49,022 nucleotides of DNA from Psychrobacter glaciei (GTDB lineage Bacteria > Pseudomonadota > Gammaproteobacteria > Pseudomonadales > Moraxellaceae), in the NCBI RefSeq assembly GCF_014652895.1, contig NZ_BMZR01000010.1, positions 1 through 49,022 of the forward strand, read 5' to 3'. The translations under genes were made by a program, and so were the position numbers. This document shows, piece by piece, positions 23,453 to 32,846 of the stretch. The notes beneath the pieces were generated by a model. That model saw nothing but the letters and a program-made list of their open reading frames with translations. It searched no databases and was not told the origin of the DNA. The first letter of the stretch is position 1; every line of letters starts with the position of its first letter.

Positions 23453-26101
23453 ATGAATAATAAAGGGTTTCATCTGGCGGTTAGCGCCGTTAGTAAGGCA
23501 AAAAATCATAGCGTGGTGGCAAAGTCGGCTTATAATTCTGGCTCGAAACTGGTTGATGAGCAGTCAGGAGTCGTCCACGATTACACCAGTAAAGCTAAAG
23601 ACAGAATCTTAAATTTAGTGGACAGTGATGGTACTAAATACACGCAAGTTATTGAGAAAAATGTGGTGCATACGGCGTTGTTAACGCCAACTATTGCTGG
23701 GGATCTAGCAGTGACACGTGAGGGTTTCTGGAATGATATCGAACGCATTGAGACTCGTAAAAACGCGCAATTGGGTACTGAGATTGATGTGATGTTTCCT
23801 GATGGGATCACCGCGGATCAGCGTATAGTTCTGGCCGAGCGCTACGCTCAAACCTTATCTGATCGCTATAACGTGCTTGTCGATGTGGCCATTCATCGGC
23901 CCCACAGTCACGAGAAACATGTGAGGGAGGTTGAAGTGGTTGAGCTGACCAGTCGTAACTTTCATGCCCATATTTTACTCTCAAGCCGTGAGATAGTAGC
24001 GGATGTTGAGGGTTATGCTTTATCAGCACGCAAGAATTGGTTGCAGTGGTCAACGGAGGAGCGGTTATCTAAGGGGTTAAACGGACGCGGCGATGAGCTT
24101 AAATATCAACGCACCCTTTGGGCGGATATGGCCAATGAGCTACTGCCTAAGAATAAAACCATTAGTGAGAAATCCTACCGTGAGCTGGGCATCAATCGTT
24201 TGCCAAAAATGAAACTGGGTAAATCACTATATAAGGATATTCTCAAAGGCAATCGTTCAGTGATTCACGAGTACAACGAGACGATTGATGAGATCAATGC
24301 TTACATTGAAAAAAATGGTTTAGTAATTGAGTACGACGACAAGGGACGTATTGACCTAGAAAGCAATGAACAAGAGGTTAACGGCGTCACAATACATTAT
24401 AAAAAGCGTAAACCCTTTGCGCGAATTGAGCTCAGTAATATCCGCTTTGTAGATCCTGCCGCTGAACTTGAACCCGCTATCCCTAAAAGTAACAGTCAGA
24501 CGCATAGTGATGCGGCCAATGATCACGTACTTGATGAGCTTTTAGCAATCTCAGCCGACTTTGTGAGTCAAAAAAAGATGGTACGCAGCGCCTTATTTTC
24601 AACCATTGATGCGCTGCATGAAGAGTTAGCGCACCAGTCTAAACAGATTATTACCATTGATAAAAACATTAAGAGTACCCAGCGGTTCACCGAGGAGGTG
24701 GGACAGGATTTTAGTGACCCCCGCCAAAAAATGATTGAGCTTGCCAGGCAGATAAGCACAAAAGAGCAAAGTGAGGCACTAAAGGCGGCTTTAGCGTTGG
24801 TTGAGGAGTTTAGACAAGATGATACCCTACAAACAGGCCGCGCTGTTAGCCGTCTTGAAGAGCAGCTGTCACAGATTGATAAAACGGTGCTGAACAATAA
24901 AACGGTTTTAAAAAAGCTGATCCCGCTTAATAATGAAGTCATTGCTGACTACAAAGGGTTGAAGGCCACCCTAAAACCCTTTGCCGCAAAGCTGAATAAA
25001 CTGGCGACTGGCTTTAAAGCTCTTGATGAGATTGATATTGAAAAAACTGAGCTGCAGCGGCACTGGCGCGAGGCGTTTGAGGATTTGCAGGCGATCGAGG
25101 TAACGAGCAACATTGACACCTATCATAAGTTCGCGGCACTGGCAGATCTGGACGTTGAGCGCTTTAAGTACCTTGAAAAAGAACGTGAGGCGCTCAGTAC
25201 GTTAAAAGCGGTAGAGATAGACGCGGATGCTGACACTCGTTTGACGGCCTTGGCTGCCGATATTAAAGCGTTTAAGACTGCCAATGATAACGACATCAAA
25301 CAGTTAAAGCAGCAAATTAATACCAGTCAGAAAACCTATCAGCGCCTATCGCCGTTTTATGAGCAGCGTATCGCCTTACTGGATCAAAGTGAAGCTGTGA
25401 TTGTGCAAGATGATGATTTATACGATGAAATCATAAGTACCAAGACTACTCAGTTGAATGCAGATCGGCTTGAGGACTGGCGCAGCCGTACTATGGCGCT
25501 GCAATATCAGCTCAACAAAGCGCATGAGCAAGCAAAGCTTAAGAAAGAGGCTGAGCGCGCACGAGAGGAGGCTTTAACCAGGCGGCGAGAAACCTTACAA
25601 CAGAGGCGGCAGCAGGCATCTCTTAAGCGTCAGCGAATCAATGAGACCAAAGCATATCGAGATCGATTTGACAATTTATTGGTAAGAGTGCGTGACCGCG
25701 TTGATAGCCTTGATTTTAAGGTCATTGATGCATCGATCGAAGTGATTAACGCGGCTGAGGCAGTTGCCGCGCAAGCATTTATATTTACCACTCTAAAACG
25801 CACTGACAGCTTTACCGTGCTACAAAAGAATTTACGAGACACTGATGCCAAAAAAGCTGCATCGCAGGTGCGGGAAGCAGCAACGACGCTATGGCAACAG
25901 CTTGAGCGCTTGTCTGACAATCAAGATAAGGTCGAGGTGTTAACGAAGATCAATGAGCGCTTTGAGCACGTTCCTGCTATCACCATAGATGGGGCAACGC
26001 TCACACAAACTGTGACAGATCACCTGCAAAAAACGAAGAACGCCATCCAAGCGCATGAACAAGCACAAACACGCCGCTACTCCTCACCACGCCCATTTTA
26101 G
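23453..26101 (+). CDS. mobA: MobA/MobL-family relaxase
   Basis: 882 residues from ATG 23453; an in-frame TTG 15 bases earlier is possible, and neither has a strong ribosome site. The N-terminal relaxase domain (MobQ type) has AVSAVSKAKNHSVVAKSAYN with the probable catalytic Tyr, and a metal-binding His motif RNFHAHILLSSR. The block before that motif (YNVLVDVAIHRPHSHEKHVR) also holds several His. After about residue 330 the protein is mostly coiled coil (for example RETLQQRRQQASLKRQRINE) with no primase domain seen. It nicks oriT and leads the strand into a recipient. No mating-pore genes are present, so transfer needs a helper. Confidence 0.93.
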   Translation: MNNKGFHLAVSAVSKAKNHSVVAKSAYNSGSKLVDEQSGVVHDYTSKAKDRILNLVDSDGTKYTQVIEKNVVHTALLTPTIAGDLAVTREGFWNDIERIETRKNAQLGTEIDVMFPDGITADQRIVLAERYAQTLSDRYNVLVDVAIHRPHSHEKHVREVEVVELTSRNFHAHILLSSREIVADVEGYALSARKNWLQWSTEERLSKGLNGRGDELKYQRTLWADMANELLPKNKTISEKSYRELGINRLPKMKLGKSLYKDILKGNRSVIHEYNETIDEINAYIEKNGLVIEYDDKGRIDLESNEQEVNGVTIHYKKRKPFARIELSNIRFVDPAAELEPAIPKSNSQTHSDAANDHVLDELLAISADFVSQKKMVRSALFSTIDALHEELAHQSKQIITIDKNIKSTQRFTEEVGQDFSDPRQKMIELARQISTKEQSEALKAALALVEEFRQDDTLQTGRAVSRLEEQLSQIDKTVLNNKTVLKKLIPLNNEVIADYKGLKATLKPFAAKLNKLATGFKALDEIDIEKTELQRHWREAFEDLQAIEVTSNIDTYHKFAALADLDVERFKYLEKEREALSTLKAVEIDADADTRLTALAADIKAFKTANDNDIKQLKQQINTSQKTYQRLSPFYEQRIALLDQSEAVIVQDDDLYDEIISTKTTQLNADRLEDWRSRTMALQYQLNKAHEQAKLKKEAERAREEALTRRRETLQQRRQQASLKRQRINETKAYRDRFDNLLVRVRDRVDSLDFKVIDASIEVINAAEAVAAQAFIFTTLKRTDSFTVLQKNLRDTDAKKAASQVREAATTLWQQLERLSDNQDKVEVLTKINERFEHVPAITIDGATLTQTVTDHLQKTKNAIQAHEQAQTRRYSSPRPF

Positions 26102-26126
26102 GCGGCATTATAATAATGAGTACCCC

Positions 26127-27083
26127 ATGAATAAAGACAATAGCAATGAGCAAGACATACACGATCAACTTGTTAACCTAGTGACTTCATTGACTCCGGT
26201 CATTGGGGCCTTGCGTGAGCTGATTAAGCGAGCCGATGATGCGGTAGCGAGGCGGCTTGAGCGTTCGCTTAGCGGTATTGATAGCAAGGTGAATGAGGTG
26301 TCTTCTGCCATTGAAGAATTAGGTAGTAGCGCAAGCACGACTTCGCAGGCATTGAGCCAGTATCAAGAACTCGTGTTAAAGCAGCTTCAAGCAGCAGTGA
26401 CGGCTTTCACTGACAATGAGATGCCGCGTCGTTATGATGACAAAATAGCGGGCATCATCACCGATATGAAACAGCAGATTGATACGGCTGTAGAGTCGGT
26501 CGTCACTGCTAAAAACGATAGCATAGAGGTACAAATCAGTACCATGCAAGGAGTTGCTGATAAACTTAGCGCAAGCGCGGACAATCTAGCCCTATTCACC
26601 AATCAGTACCAAGCTGGTCATAAGCAGATTATTGAAGATATTGAGACCTTTGAGACCACCACCAAAACGCGGATTGAGCAGGTCGAGGGTAGAGCTAGTA
26701 AAGACTTGGACAAAATTCATAAGTCCATTGAGACTATGAGTATTAAAAGGATTGCAGCCGCTGTCGCAGCGGGTACGATGGCTGTGATAATAAGTTTGGT
26801 GGCCCTGGTATTTTGGTATGTGCCAAGCTTTGATGAGATTGCAGAAATGAGACAGCAGCAAGCAGAGCTACAGCGCGGCATCGATGAGCTTGAAACGGGT
26901 TGGAAACAGGCCTTTAATAATGCTCAAAGTGCGCAGTTTATTTTGGCTTGTGATGTTAATAAAGAGCAGCCTGATGCAATCAGCTGGTGCGTTAGAGCAG
27001 ACAGTAAGAGTGTTTTGAGAGATGAAAGAGGCTTTGTTTATTATAAAATAGCTGGGGTGCCGCGTGCAAAGCCGACTGAGTAA
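26127..27083 (+). CDS. mobilization accessory membrane/coiled-coil protein
   Basis: 318 residues from ATG 26127, 25 bp after the mobA stop; an upstream in-frame ATG at 26055 lies inside mobA. Residues 1-225 are helical and coiled, with repeated heptads (SKVNEVSSAIEELGSSASTT). One transmembrane helix follows (AAAVAAGTMAVIISLVALVF), and a C-terminal part holds two Cys (ILACDVNKEQPDAISWCVRA). Gene order and layout resemble MobB-like proteins that link relaxosomes to the membrane. The specific function is inferred. Confidence 0.65.
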   Translation: MNKDNSNEQDIHDQLVNLVTSLTPVIGALRELIKRADDAVARRLERSLSGIDSKVNEVSSAIEELGSSASTTSQALSQYQELVLKQLQAAVTAFTDNEMPRRYDDKIAGIITDMKQQIDTAVESVVTAKNDSIEVQISTMQGVADKLSASADNLALFTNQYQAGHKQIIEDIETFETTTKTRIEQVEGRASKDLDKIHKSIETMSIKRIAAAVAAGTMAVIISLVALVFWYVPSFDEIAEMRQQQAELQRGIDELETGWKQAFNNAQSAQFILACDVNKEQPDAISWCVRADSKSVLRDERGFVYYKIAGVPRAKPTE

Positions 27084-27187
27084 AGACGTATGGTAATAGT
27101 GAGCTATATTGCCCAAAAGTGCGTCTTCTGAAACATATAAGACTGAAAAAAGGCTTGTTTGATTGTCGTTATCTTTGTCTATATTAA

Positions 27188-27218
27188 AAAGCCAGATAAT
27201 GACACTTTATCTGGCTTT
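27188..27218. terminator. bidirectional terminator
   Basis: AAAGCCAGATAA (27188-27199) pairs with TTATCTGGCTTT (27207-27218). It lies between the convergent mobilization accessory gene and the 91-residue gene. Confidence 0.9.
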
Positions 27219-27271
27219 AAGGGTTATTGTTTCTTGTTAAACAAGAAGTCTGTAAATATAAGCTAAAGTGA

Positions 27272-27547
27272 CTAGGCTGCTTGGTCAGTATGAGCTGTGA
27301 CCAACTCTATAAAGGCGGTTTCAAGGGTGCTTAACGTATAATCATCAATCATAAGACCGTCATCTAGCTGTCGTTGCACCCAGACATAAATCGCTTCATC
27401 ATTATAAAGGATAGCGTCAACACCAAGTAATGATGCCAGTTGTACGCCCTGCTGTATTTGTAAGCTGAATAACAGCTGAGAGGCTAAAGCTTTAGTCTGT
27501 TCACTAAACCATGTGCAGCTGTTGAGCCGCGATAAATTAGTGTTCAT
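27272..27547 (-). CDS. hypothetical plasmid protein
   Basis: 91 residues, no membrane segment. Helical N-terminus (FSEQTKALASQLLFSLQIQQ) and an acidic C-terminal half (YVWVQRQLDDGLMIDDYTLS). No family recognised. Two TGACCT-N5-AGGTC(A/T) palindromes lie in its promoter region, so it is probably regulated, possibly by the Xre-type gene directly upstream. Confidence 0.55.
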   Translation of the reverse strand: MNTNLSRLNSCTWFSEQTKALASQLLFSLQIQQGVQLASLLGVDAILYNDEAIYVWVQRQLDDGLMIDDYTLSTLETAFIELVTAHTDQAA

Positions 27548-27590
27548 AGATATTCTCCTATAGATTATTGTATGTAAATAATGGATAAAA

Positions 27591-27660
27591 TGACCTACTA
27601 CAGGTCAAATTATACCTATATTTTAATCTATTGCAAGAGAAAATGACCTTCTAAAGGTCT
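27591..27660. promoter_or_regulatory. pair of operators TGACCT-N5-AGGTCA
   Basis: TGACCTACTACAGGTCA (27591-27607) is a perfect 6-bp inverted repeat with a 5-bp spacer. TGACCTTCTAAAGGTCT (27644-27660) is a near-copy 53 bp away, about five helical turns. They lie 44-113 bp upstream of the gene at 27547. A third partial site CTAAAGGTGA follows at 27671. Confidence 0.7.
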
Positions 27661-27703
27661 TTTTATGCGTCTAAAGGTGATAATGTCTTATGAGCGAGGG
27701 TGT

Positions 27704-27928
27704 TCACTCAGGCGACTCACTGCTGTCCTCATTTATAATTTCATATAAATCACCAACATTGATTCTAAGATACGTGCATAAAGACTCGATGACATCTAGA
27801 TCAACTCGGGTGGCTTCTTCATGATACATGCGAGTAATGGTGCCACGATTGATACCAGTATCTCTTGCGACATCGGCAATTTTAAGGCGTCTTTCGCCCA
27901 TAATGGTCGATAAGTGACACTTCACCAT
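27704..27928 (-). CDS. Xre/Cro-type helix-turn-helix regulator
   Basis: 74 residues, a single compact HTH domain (ERRLKIADVARDTGINRGTI, TRMYHEEATRVDLDVIESLC) with a short acidic tail. This size is typical of YozG-like regulators. It is transcribed toward the operator pair and the 91-residue gene. The bound site is not proven. Confidence 0.85.
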   Translation of the reverse strand: MVKCHLSTIMGERRLKIADVARDTGINRGTITRMYHEEATRVDLDVIESLCTYLRINVGDLYEIINEDSSESPE

Positions 27929-28183
27929 AGTGGTTTCCTCATTAACGATTGGTGGTTTTTGATTGGTGAGCGGATTATAACGAATATGAGCGGCTAAAGT
28001 ATTCCTTTTAGTAGCTCAAATTGATATCCAATAGCGGCAATTTACCTAGTAGTAGGCAGTTTATTATGCTGTCTTTGATACAGGACGTCTATCATGATGG
28101 ATATGCGCTAGTTAGAAAAGGCGATGCTATTTTTACTATGAAGTATTGCTATTAGTAGTGATGTGACGTACATTTTTAGTTAT

Positions 28184-28243
28184 ACTTATATACTTATATA
28201 CTTATATACTTATATACTTATATACTTATATACTTATATACTT
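28184..28243 (+). repeat. octamer array C: 8 ACTT boxes before parA (putative centromere)
   Basis: ACTT occurs at 28184 and then every 8 bp to 28240, eight boxes with ATAT spacers (TATACTTA units). The array ends 34 bp before the parA start, where the ParF-ParG and delta-omega systems have their operator/centromere. The ribbon-helix-helix protein encoded at 28920 is the likely binder. The region 27929-28183 has no other gene. Confidence 0.92.
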
Positions 28244-28277
28244 ATATATTCAATGCATGCTACAGGGATCTGTATTT

Positions 28278-28916
28278 ATGAAGGTAATCGCGGTATTAAA
28301 TCAAAAAGGTGGCAGCGGCAAGACTACCATCGCAACGCATCTGGCTCGTGGCTTACAGTTAAAAGGCCATAGTGTTCTACTAGTAGATAGCGATCAGCAG
28401 GGCAGTGCGCGTGACTGGAGAGCGGTTGATGAAGACAATCCGGTACCAGTGATCGGGCTCGACAGACCAACACTTGATAAAGATTTAAAAAACGTCTCTG
28501 AAAAAGATTATGTGGTGATCGATGGATCGCCGCAAGCTACTAGTCTGGCTATTTCTGCTATAAAAGCGGCTGATTTTATATTGATTCCGGTGCAGCCGAG
28601 CCCCTATGATATCTGGGCGACCAGCGATTTGGTTGATTTAGTGCAGCAGCGTATTGAGATGATGGATGGCCAACTAAAGGCAGCCTTTGTTGTCTCACGC
28701 GCCATTCAAAATACCAATATTGGTAAAGAGGTTGCAACCGCGCTGCTTGATTATAATATTCCGGTATTAGAGACCAGAGTGATGCAGCGAGTTGCTTATC
28801 CTAATAGTGCTGCCCTTGGTAAGACAGTATTTGATACCGAATCGCCTAGTAGCAATGCGATACAAGAGATAACCGCATTGGTCAGTGAGATTCAAATATT
28901 TTTTGGTGAGGAGTAA
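28278..28916 (+). CDS. parA: ParA-family partition ATPase (type Ib, ParF-like)
   Basis: 212 residues from ATG 28278; a longer in-frame start at 28257 lacks the family's usual MKVIAVLNQKGG opening. The deviant Walker A motif is KGGSGKTT (NQKGGSGKTTIATHLARGLQ), the Walker A' region VLLVDSDQQGSARDW, and the Walker B region YVVIDGSP. There is no N-terminal DNA-binding domain, so this is the short type Ib form, which leaves repression to the small partner downstream. It moves plasmid copies apart by ATP-dependent dynamics on the nucleoid. Confidence 0.93.
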   Translation: MKVIAVLNQKGGSGKTTIATHLARGLQLKGHSVLLVDSDQQGSARDWRAVDEDNPVPVIGLDRPTLDKDLKNVSEKDYVVIDGSPQATSLAISAIKAADFILIPVQPSPYDIWATSDLVDLVQQRIEMMDGQLKAAFVVSRAIQNTNIGKEVATALLDYNIPVLETRVMQRVAYPNSAALGKTVFDTESPSSNAIQEITALVSEIQIFFGEE

Positions 28917-28919
28917 GCC

Positions 28920-29129
28920 ATGAGTTTATCAGCAGGTCGTCCTAGTAAGAACGTTAAGGATCAATTGGCTTTATCGGATGTGACGGACAGTCCCAAAAAG
29001 ACGGTACGCGTGAATTTTAATTTAGATGAAGATAAACACATTGCGCTCAAGCGGTACGCGCTTGAAAGCCGAAAAACGGTGACTGAGTTGTTGACTGAAA
29101 TGATTGAGGAAAAATTGGTTGAGCGATAG
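28920..29129 (+). CDS. ParG-like ribbon-helix-helix centromere-binding protein
   Basis: 69 residues, starting three bases after the parA stop. A flexible basic N-terminus of about 30 residues (SAGRPSKNVKDQ) precedes a ribbon-helix-helix: TVRVNFNLDEDKHIALKRYA, LESRKTVTELLTEMIEEKL. Size and plan equal ParG of TP228, whose tail stimulates ParF and whose ribbon binds ACTC-type boxes. It probably binds array C and may also bind arrays A, B and D. Confidence 0.85.
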   Translation: MSLSAGRPSKNVKDQLALSDVTDSPKKTVRVNFNLDEDKHIALKRYALESRKTVTELLTEMIEEKLVER

Positions 29130-29157
29130 GTATAAAAAATTCGTTTTTCTATACCTA
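29129..29157. terminator. hairpin after the partition operon
   Basis: AGGTATA (29129-29135) and TATACCT (29151-29157) enclose A and T runs and a TTCG tetraloop. It overlaps the stop of the parG-like gene and may act as a terminator or a partner-binding site. The following 280 bp up to 29438 hold nothing recognisable. Confidence 0.55.
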
Positions 29158-29438
29158 AAAAAAGGATATGTATAAAAAACTCAAAAAACTATATATATCA
29201 TCGAACGCTGTGTACCTTTCTAGTATCATCAGATGCTTGTTTTCTTAAGCCAGACGTAGAAGCAAGCTGCAAAAAAAATGCCCATGGCAAAACAAGCACT
29301 GTTTCCTATATCAGTACCATATAATAGAACCAAAAACGGTTAGCAGTGCTAAGGTATATTGCCCTTAATCAAAGCGTACTCAATAACGATTTAAGTTACA
29401 CAAAATATAAGGGGCTTCTAGCCCCATCATTATTCTGA

Positions 29439-29856
29439 ACCGCCCCGAGATTGTCGGAGACTCAACTTTCTGAGAGAATACGACAATGAAAAGACAAACC
29501 TACACTCCTGAGATTAAAAAACGCGCCGTTCGCATGCTGATTGAAGCATTAAACGATTACACCTCTATGTGGTCAACCATTCAAGTTATAGTACTGAAAA
29601 TAGAATCTACTTTTGGAACATTGTGGTCATGTCATAAAAAGCGCACTAATGAAACCATACTAACCAACATTCAAGACTAAGCTACACATACTAAAGAGCT
29701 TGAACGTGAAAATAAGAAGCTTACGTAAGCCAGTTAGATTACAGTAAAAGCCGCTTTTTTCGCCCAAGGAGAGATAGGACATACAATCCAGTTGTGGCTC
29801 AGTTTATTGATAACAATAAGTGTGTCTACGGTATTAGAGCAATATTGACTGTGCAA
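29439..29856 (+). mobile_element. IS3-family remnant with decayed transposase (copy 2)
   Basis: The left end TGAACCGCCCCGAGATTGTC matches 17004. OrfA starts at 29486 (MKRQTYTPEIKKRAVRMLIE) but soon loses homology and stops at 29680. Later pieces in other frames look like the end of OrfA and the start of OrfB (LEREN, then FIDNNKCVYGIRAI near 29807-29848). Most of OrfB and the right end are missing. Confidence 0.82.
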
Positions 29857-29925
29857 TATAGAAGATATGCAATAAAATTATTTTCTACCTTTAATAAAAT
29901 GCAGCAACCTAAACAAGGGTAAATT

Positions 29926-30852
29926 ATGAGTAATTCAGATAACCACAGTCACCAAGCTCCAAACCCTAAAAATATGAATAAGGCTTTCTATATTGGAATT
30001 GGTCTAAATTCTGCATTTACGCTCATCGAGTTCATAGTGGGCTACTCAACTAATTCATTAGCTTTAATCGCAGACGCTAGCCACAACTTAAGTGATGTTG
30101 CCAGTTTAATAATCTCGTTAATTGGAATGAAATTAGCACAGAAAGCATCTACTACGCTTTATACCTATGGCTACAAAAAAGCTTCTATAATGGCTTCTCT
30201 TATTAACGCCATATTGTTAGTTACAATCGTTATAGGTATTGCGTATGAGGCCTTGGGTCGATTTGATACCATACCGGAAGTTGCAGGAAAAGTTATTATT
30301 ATTACAGCTCTAATAGGTGTATTTATAAATACTGTTTCTGCTTTTGCATTCTACAAAGGTCAAAAAGACGATATTAATGTTAAAGGTGCTTTCTTGCATC
30401 TAATGGTAGATGCATTGGTCTCTGTAGGTGTCGTTATCTCGGGCATTATTATTTACTATACAAGTTGGAATATCGTTGATCCTCTAGTTAGCTTGATTAT
30501 TTCAGTCGTGATACTGTTATCGACTTGGGGTCTACTAAAAGAGAGTATCAAGCTTGCTATTGACGGAGTACCTCAAAATGTTGATCTCAGTAAAATCACT
30601 GCTATCTTAGAGAGCTATAAATTTATTCAAAACTTTCATCATCTGCACATCTGGGCCTTGAGTACCACTGAGAATGCTCTGACAGTTCATATCGTACCGA
30701 AGAGCGATGTGACATTAGAAGAGACTCTTATTATGAAAGAAAATATTAAGGAAGATTTGGCGCATCAGAATATACAACATGCAACTATTGAATTTGGTAT
30801 TAAGGCAGATGACAATCAAAAATCGCGTGCATTAAATGAAAGTATCAACTAA
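29926..30852 (+). CDS. czcD: CzcD-like cation diffusion facilitator
   Basis: 308 residues, six helices. Zinc-site motifs in helices 2 and 5 are DASHNLSDVASL and HLMVDALVSVGVV. The cytoplasmic C-terminal domain has FHHLHIWALSTTENALTVHI. A His-rich start (SDNHSHQAPN) is typical. It exports Zn, Cd or Co in exchange for protons. It follows the IS3 remnant by 70 bp and is probably driven by a promoter in the remnant's AT-rich tail. It is distinct from the shorter CDF at 15367. Confidence 0.92.
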   Translation: MSNSDNHSHQAPNPKNMNKAFYIGIGLNSAFTLIEFIVGYSTNSLALIADASHNLSDVASLIISLIGMKLAQKASTTLYTYGYKKASIMASLINAILLVTIVIGIAYEALGRFDTIPEVAGKVIIITALIGVFINTVSAFAFYKGQKDDINVKGAFLHLMVDALVSVGVVISGIIIYYTSWNIVDPLVSLIISVVILLSTWGLLKESIKLAIDGVPQNVDLSKITAILESYKFIQNFHHLHIWALSTTENALTVHIVPKSDVTLEETLIMKENIKEDLAHQNIQHATIEFGIKADDNQKSRALNESIN

Positions 30853-31038
30853 AAGATGATAGACCGTATATAGCTATCTCTTTTTAAGTATGAGGCGCGT
30901 GCTTTATGTCGACATAATTTTTTCAATCAGTTCTTATGTGATCAATAGTTTAAAACTTTTATATTTACGTGCGTTAGGACGTTACCTAGAAAAAATAAAA
31001 AACTTACGCTGATTAAATTATTATAATTAAGTTTACTA

Positions 31039-32607
31039 TTACCCTCGTCCTCTAAGTGTGGTTAGACCTTTGCCAAAATAGCTTAGTAGTAATAACAGAG
31101 TTATTATTATCAAGATAGGATAATTTCCCATAAGCATAAAGGGAGTGTTACCAACCCGTGCCTGTATCTCACCACGTAGTACAGTACGCTCAAACTGCGG
31201 TGCGCGTTCTACAATACGACCTTTATGGTTAATGATAGCGGTAACACCAGTATTGGTCGCTCGAATAAACCAGCGCCCGTTCTCAAGCGCGCGCATTTGT
31301 ACCATTTGCAAATGTTGCAATGGTCCTGCTGAAGTGCCAAACCAGGCATCGTTAGAGACCGTCAACAAAAAGTCAGTATCGATGGCATTTTTACGCGTGG
31401 TATCTGGATAAGCTACCTCATAACAGATAGCCGTCCCTATATTGTGTCCACGCACCTGTAGCGGTGACTGCTGATCACTACCGCGACTATAGCTCTTAAT
31501 ATCCTGACTACCGGCCAAACTTGGGAAAATATCGAGCACGCCTTCAAATGGAATATACTCTCCAAAAGGCACCAGACGCTGCTTCTTGTATAGGCCTTCC
31601 GCTTCTACACCTCGAGCAATCACGCTATTGTAAAATGGGGGATACTTATCCGTACTGGCATTGAATGCCGCTTTATCCTTATAAGGGATACCAGTTATCC
31701 ATGTCGTATTGGTCGCATTAGCCATTTCTATCATTTCACTAATAAAGCCCGCAGCCTCATCCTGAAACATCGGAATAGATGATTCAGGCCACACCACAAC
31801 ATCACGTCCCCACTCAGTGCGCGTTAACTTCGCATAAATCTTTAGCGTTTCTACTTGATATTGAGTCAGCCACTTTATATCTTGTGAAATATTACCTTGA
31901 ATCAATGACACTGACAGATCAGGTGTGCCCTTAGGTTTTGTCCATTGCGGATTGACCAGCCATAATGATGTGCTAATGGCCAATAACAGTACAGAAACGA
32001 CGGCATAACTACTGCGCCGAAGCAGTAGCTCTACTAAACTTGCAGCCAATAGTATGGCAACAAAAGAGACGGCAAAAACACCAGCAACGGGTGCTAAGGA
32101 CGATAACCAATACTCTTCAGTAAACGCATAACCAACAAACAGCCACGGAAAGCCTGTGAATAACCAAGTTTTTAACCATTCTTGTAGCACCCAAAGAGCA
32201 GCAAATGAAAAGGGTTGTTTGCCTACCATACGGTTAAAGGCTAGTGCTAAAAATCCATGAAACAGTCCCATACCGAGACCCATCAATCCAATCATAATCA
32301 ATGCGAGCCACGTTGGAGTATCGCTATAATCATGGATAGCTGTATAGAGCCAAAAGCCGCCGACGCACCATAGCCCCATACCGTAAGCTTCACCGATAAT
32401 AAAAGCGCGACGACCACTCATATTTGGCACCAACAGCGCATATAAAATCGCTGGTGACACTATTGCTAGCGGCCAGAACCCATAAGGCGATAATGCAAAT
32501 AAAAAAATAGCCCCTGCAAGCCATGCTGCTACTAGCGTAAGCCATAGCGGTAATTGATTTAAGTGAGTACTCAAACGCTTTTGTAGACTAATAGTAGACA
32601 GGTGCAT
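31039..32607 (-). CDS. lnt: apolipoprotein N-acyltransferase
   Basis: 522 residues. An N-terminal membrane half (about eight helices to residue 210) is followed by a periplasmic nitrilase-type domain. The catalytic triad blocks are VVWPESSIP (Glu), YKKQRLVPFGEYIP (Lys) and IGTAICYEVAYPD (Cys). It adds the third acyl chain to lipoproteins in the inner membrane. It is a normal chromosomal gene in Gram-negatives and full length here. The lspA gene of the same pathway lies about 10 kb away on the other strand. No associated corC/ybeX gene is present. Confidence 0.95.
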   Translation of the reverse strand: MHLSTISLQKRLSTHLNQLPLWLTLVAAWLAGAIFLFALSPYGFWPLAIVSPAILYALLVPNMSGRRAFIIGEAYGMGLWCVGGFWLYTAIHDYSDTPTWLALIMIGLMGLGMGLFHGFLALAFNRMVGKQPFSFAALWVLQEWLKTWLFTGFPWLFVGYAFTEEYWLSSLAPVAGVFAVSFVAILLAASLVELLLRRSSYAVVSVLLLAISTSLWLVNPQWTKPKGTPDLSVSLIQGNISQDIKWLTQYQVETLKIYAKLTRTEWGRDVVVWPESSIPMFQDEAAGFISEMIEMANATNTTWITGIPYKDKAAFNASTDKYPPFYNSVIARGVEAEGLYKKQRLVPFGEYIPFEGVLDIFPSLAGSQDIKSYSRGSDQQSPLQVRGHNIGTAICYEVAYPDTTRKNAIDTDFLLTVSNDAWFGTSAGPLQHLQMVQMRALENGRWFIRATNTGVTAIINHKGRIVERAPQFERTVLRGEIQARVGNTPFMLMGNYPILIIITLLLLLSYFGKGLTTLRGRG

Positions 32608-32846
32608 CGCAAATTATCCAAAATTATGAGCCTTGAATTTTTAATCAAAATCCAAAACTCAGATAGACCCGTTAATACTACAGGCAGCATTTCAAAATAA
32701 AAACTGCTTATGATACCAGTCCGCACTGCTCAATGTATAAATTTACGTACCCCGTTTGATGGGTTATTATGCTACATTACCAAACGATATGAAGTGTTAC
32801 TTGACCTTCTATAGCTCACAATATCTACAGTACATGAGAGAGCACT

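Noticed and set aside
24568..24942. Minus-strand frame inside mobA
   Set aside because: Shadow of the relaxase coiled coil; Ser/Cys-rich composition is typical of antisense frames.
28163..28372. Frame beginning with YILIYLYTYIL repeats
   Set aside because: It is array C read as protein and runs out of frame into parA.
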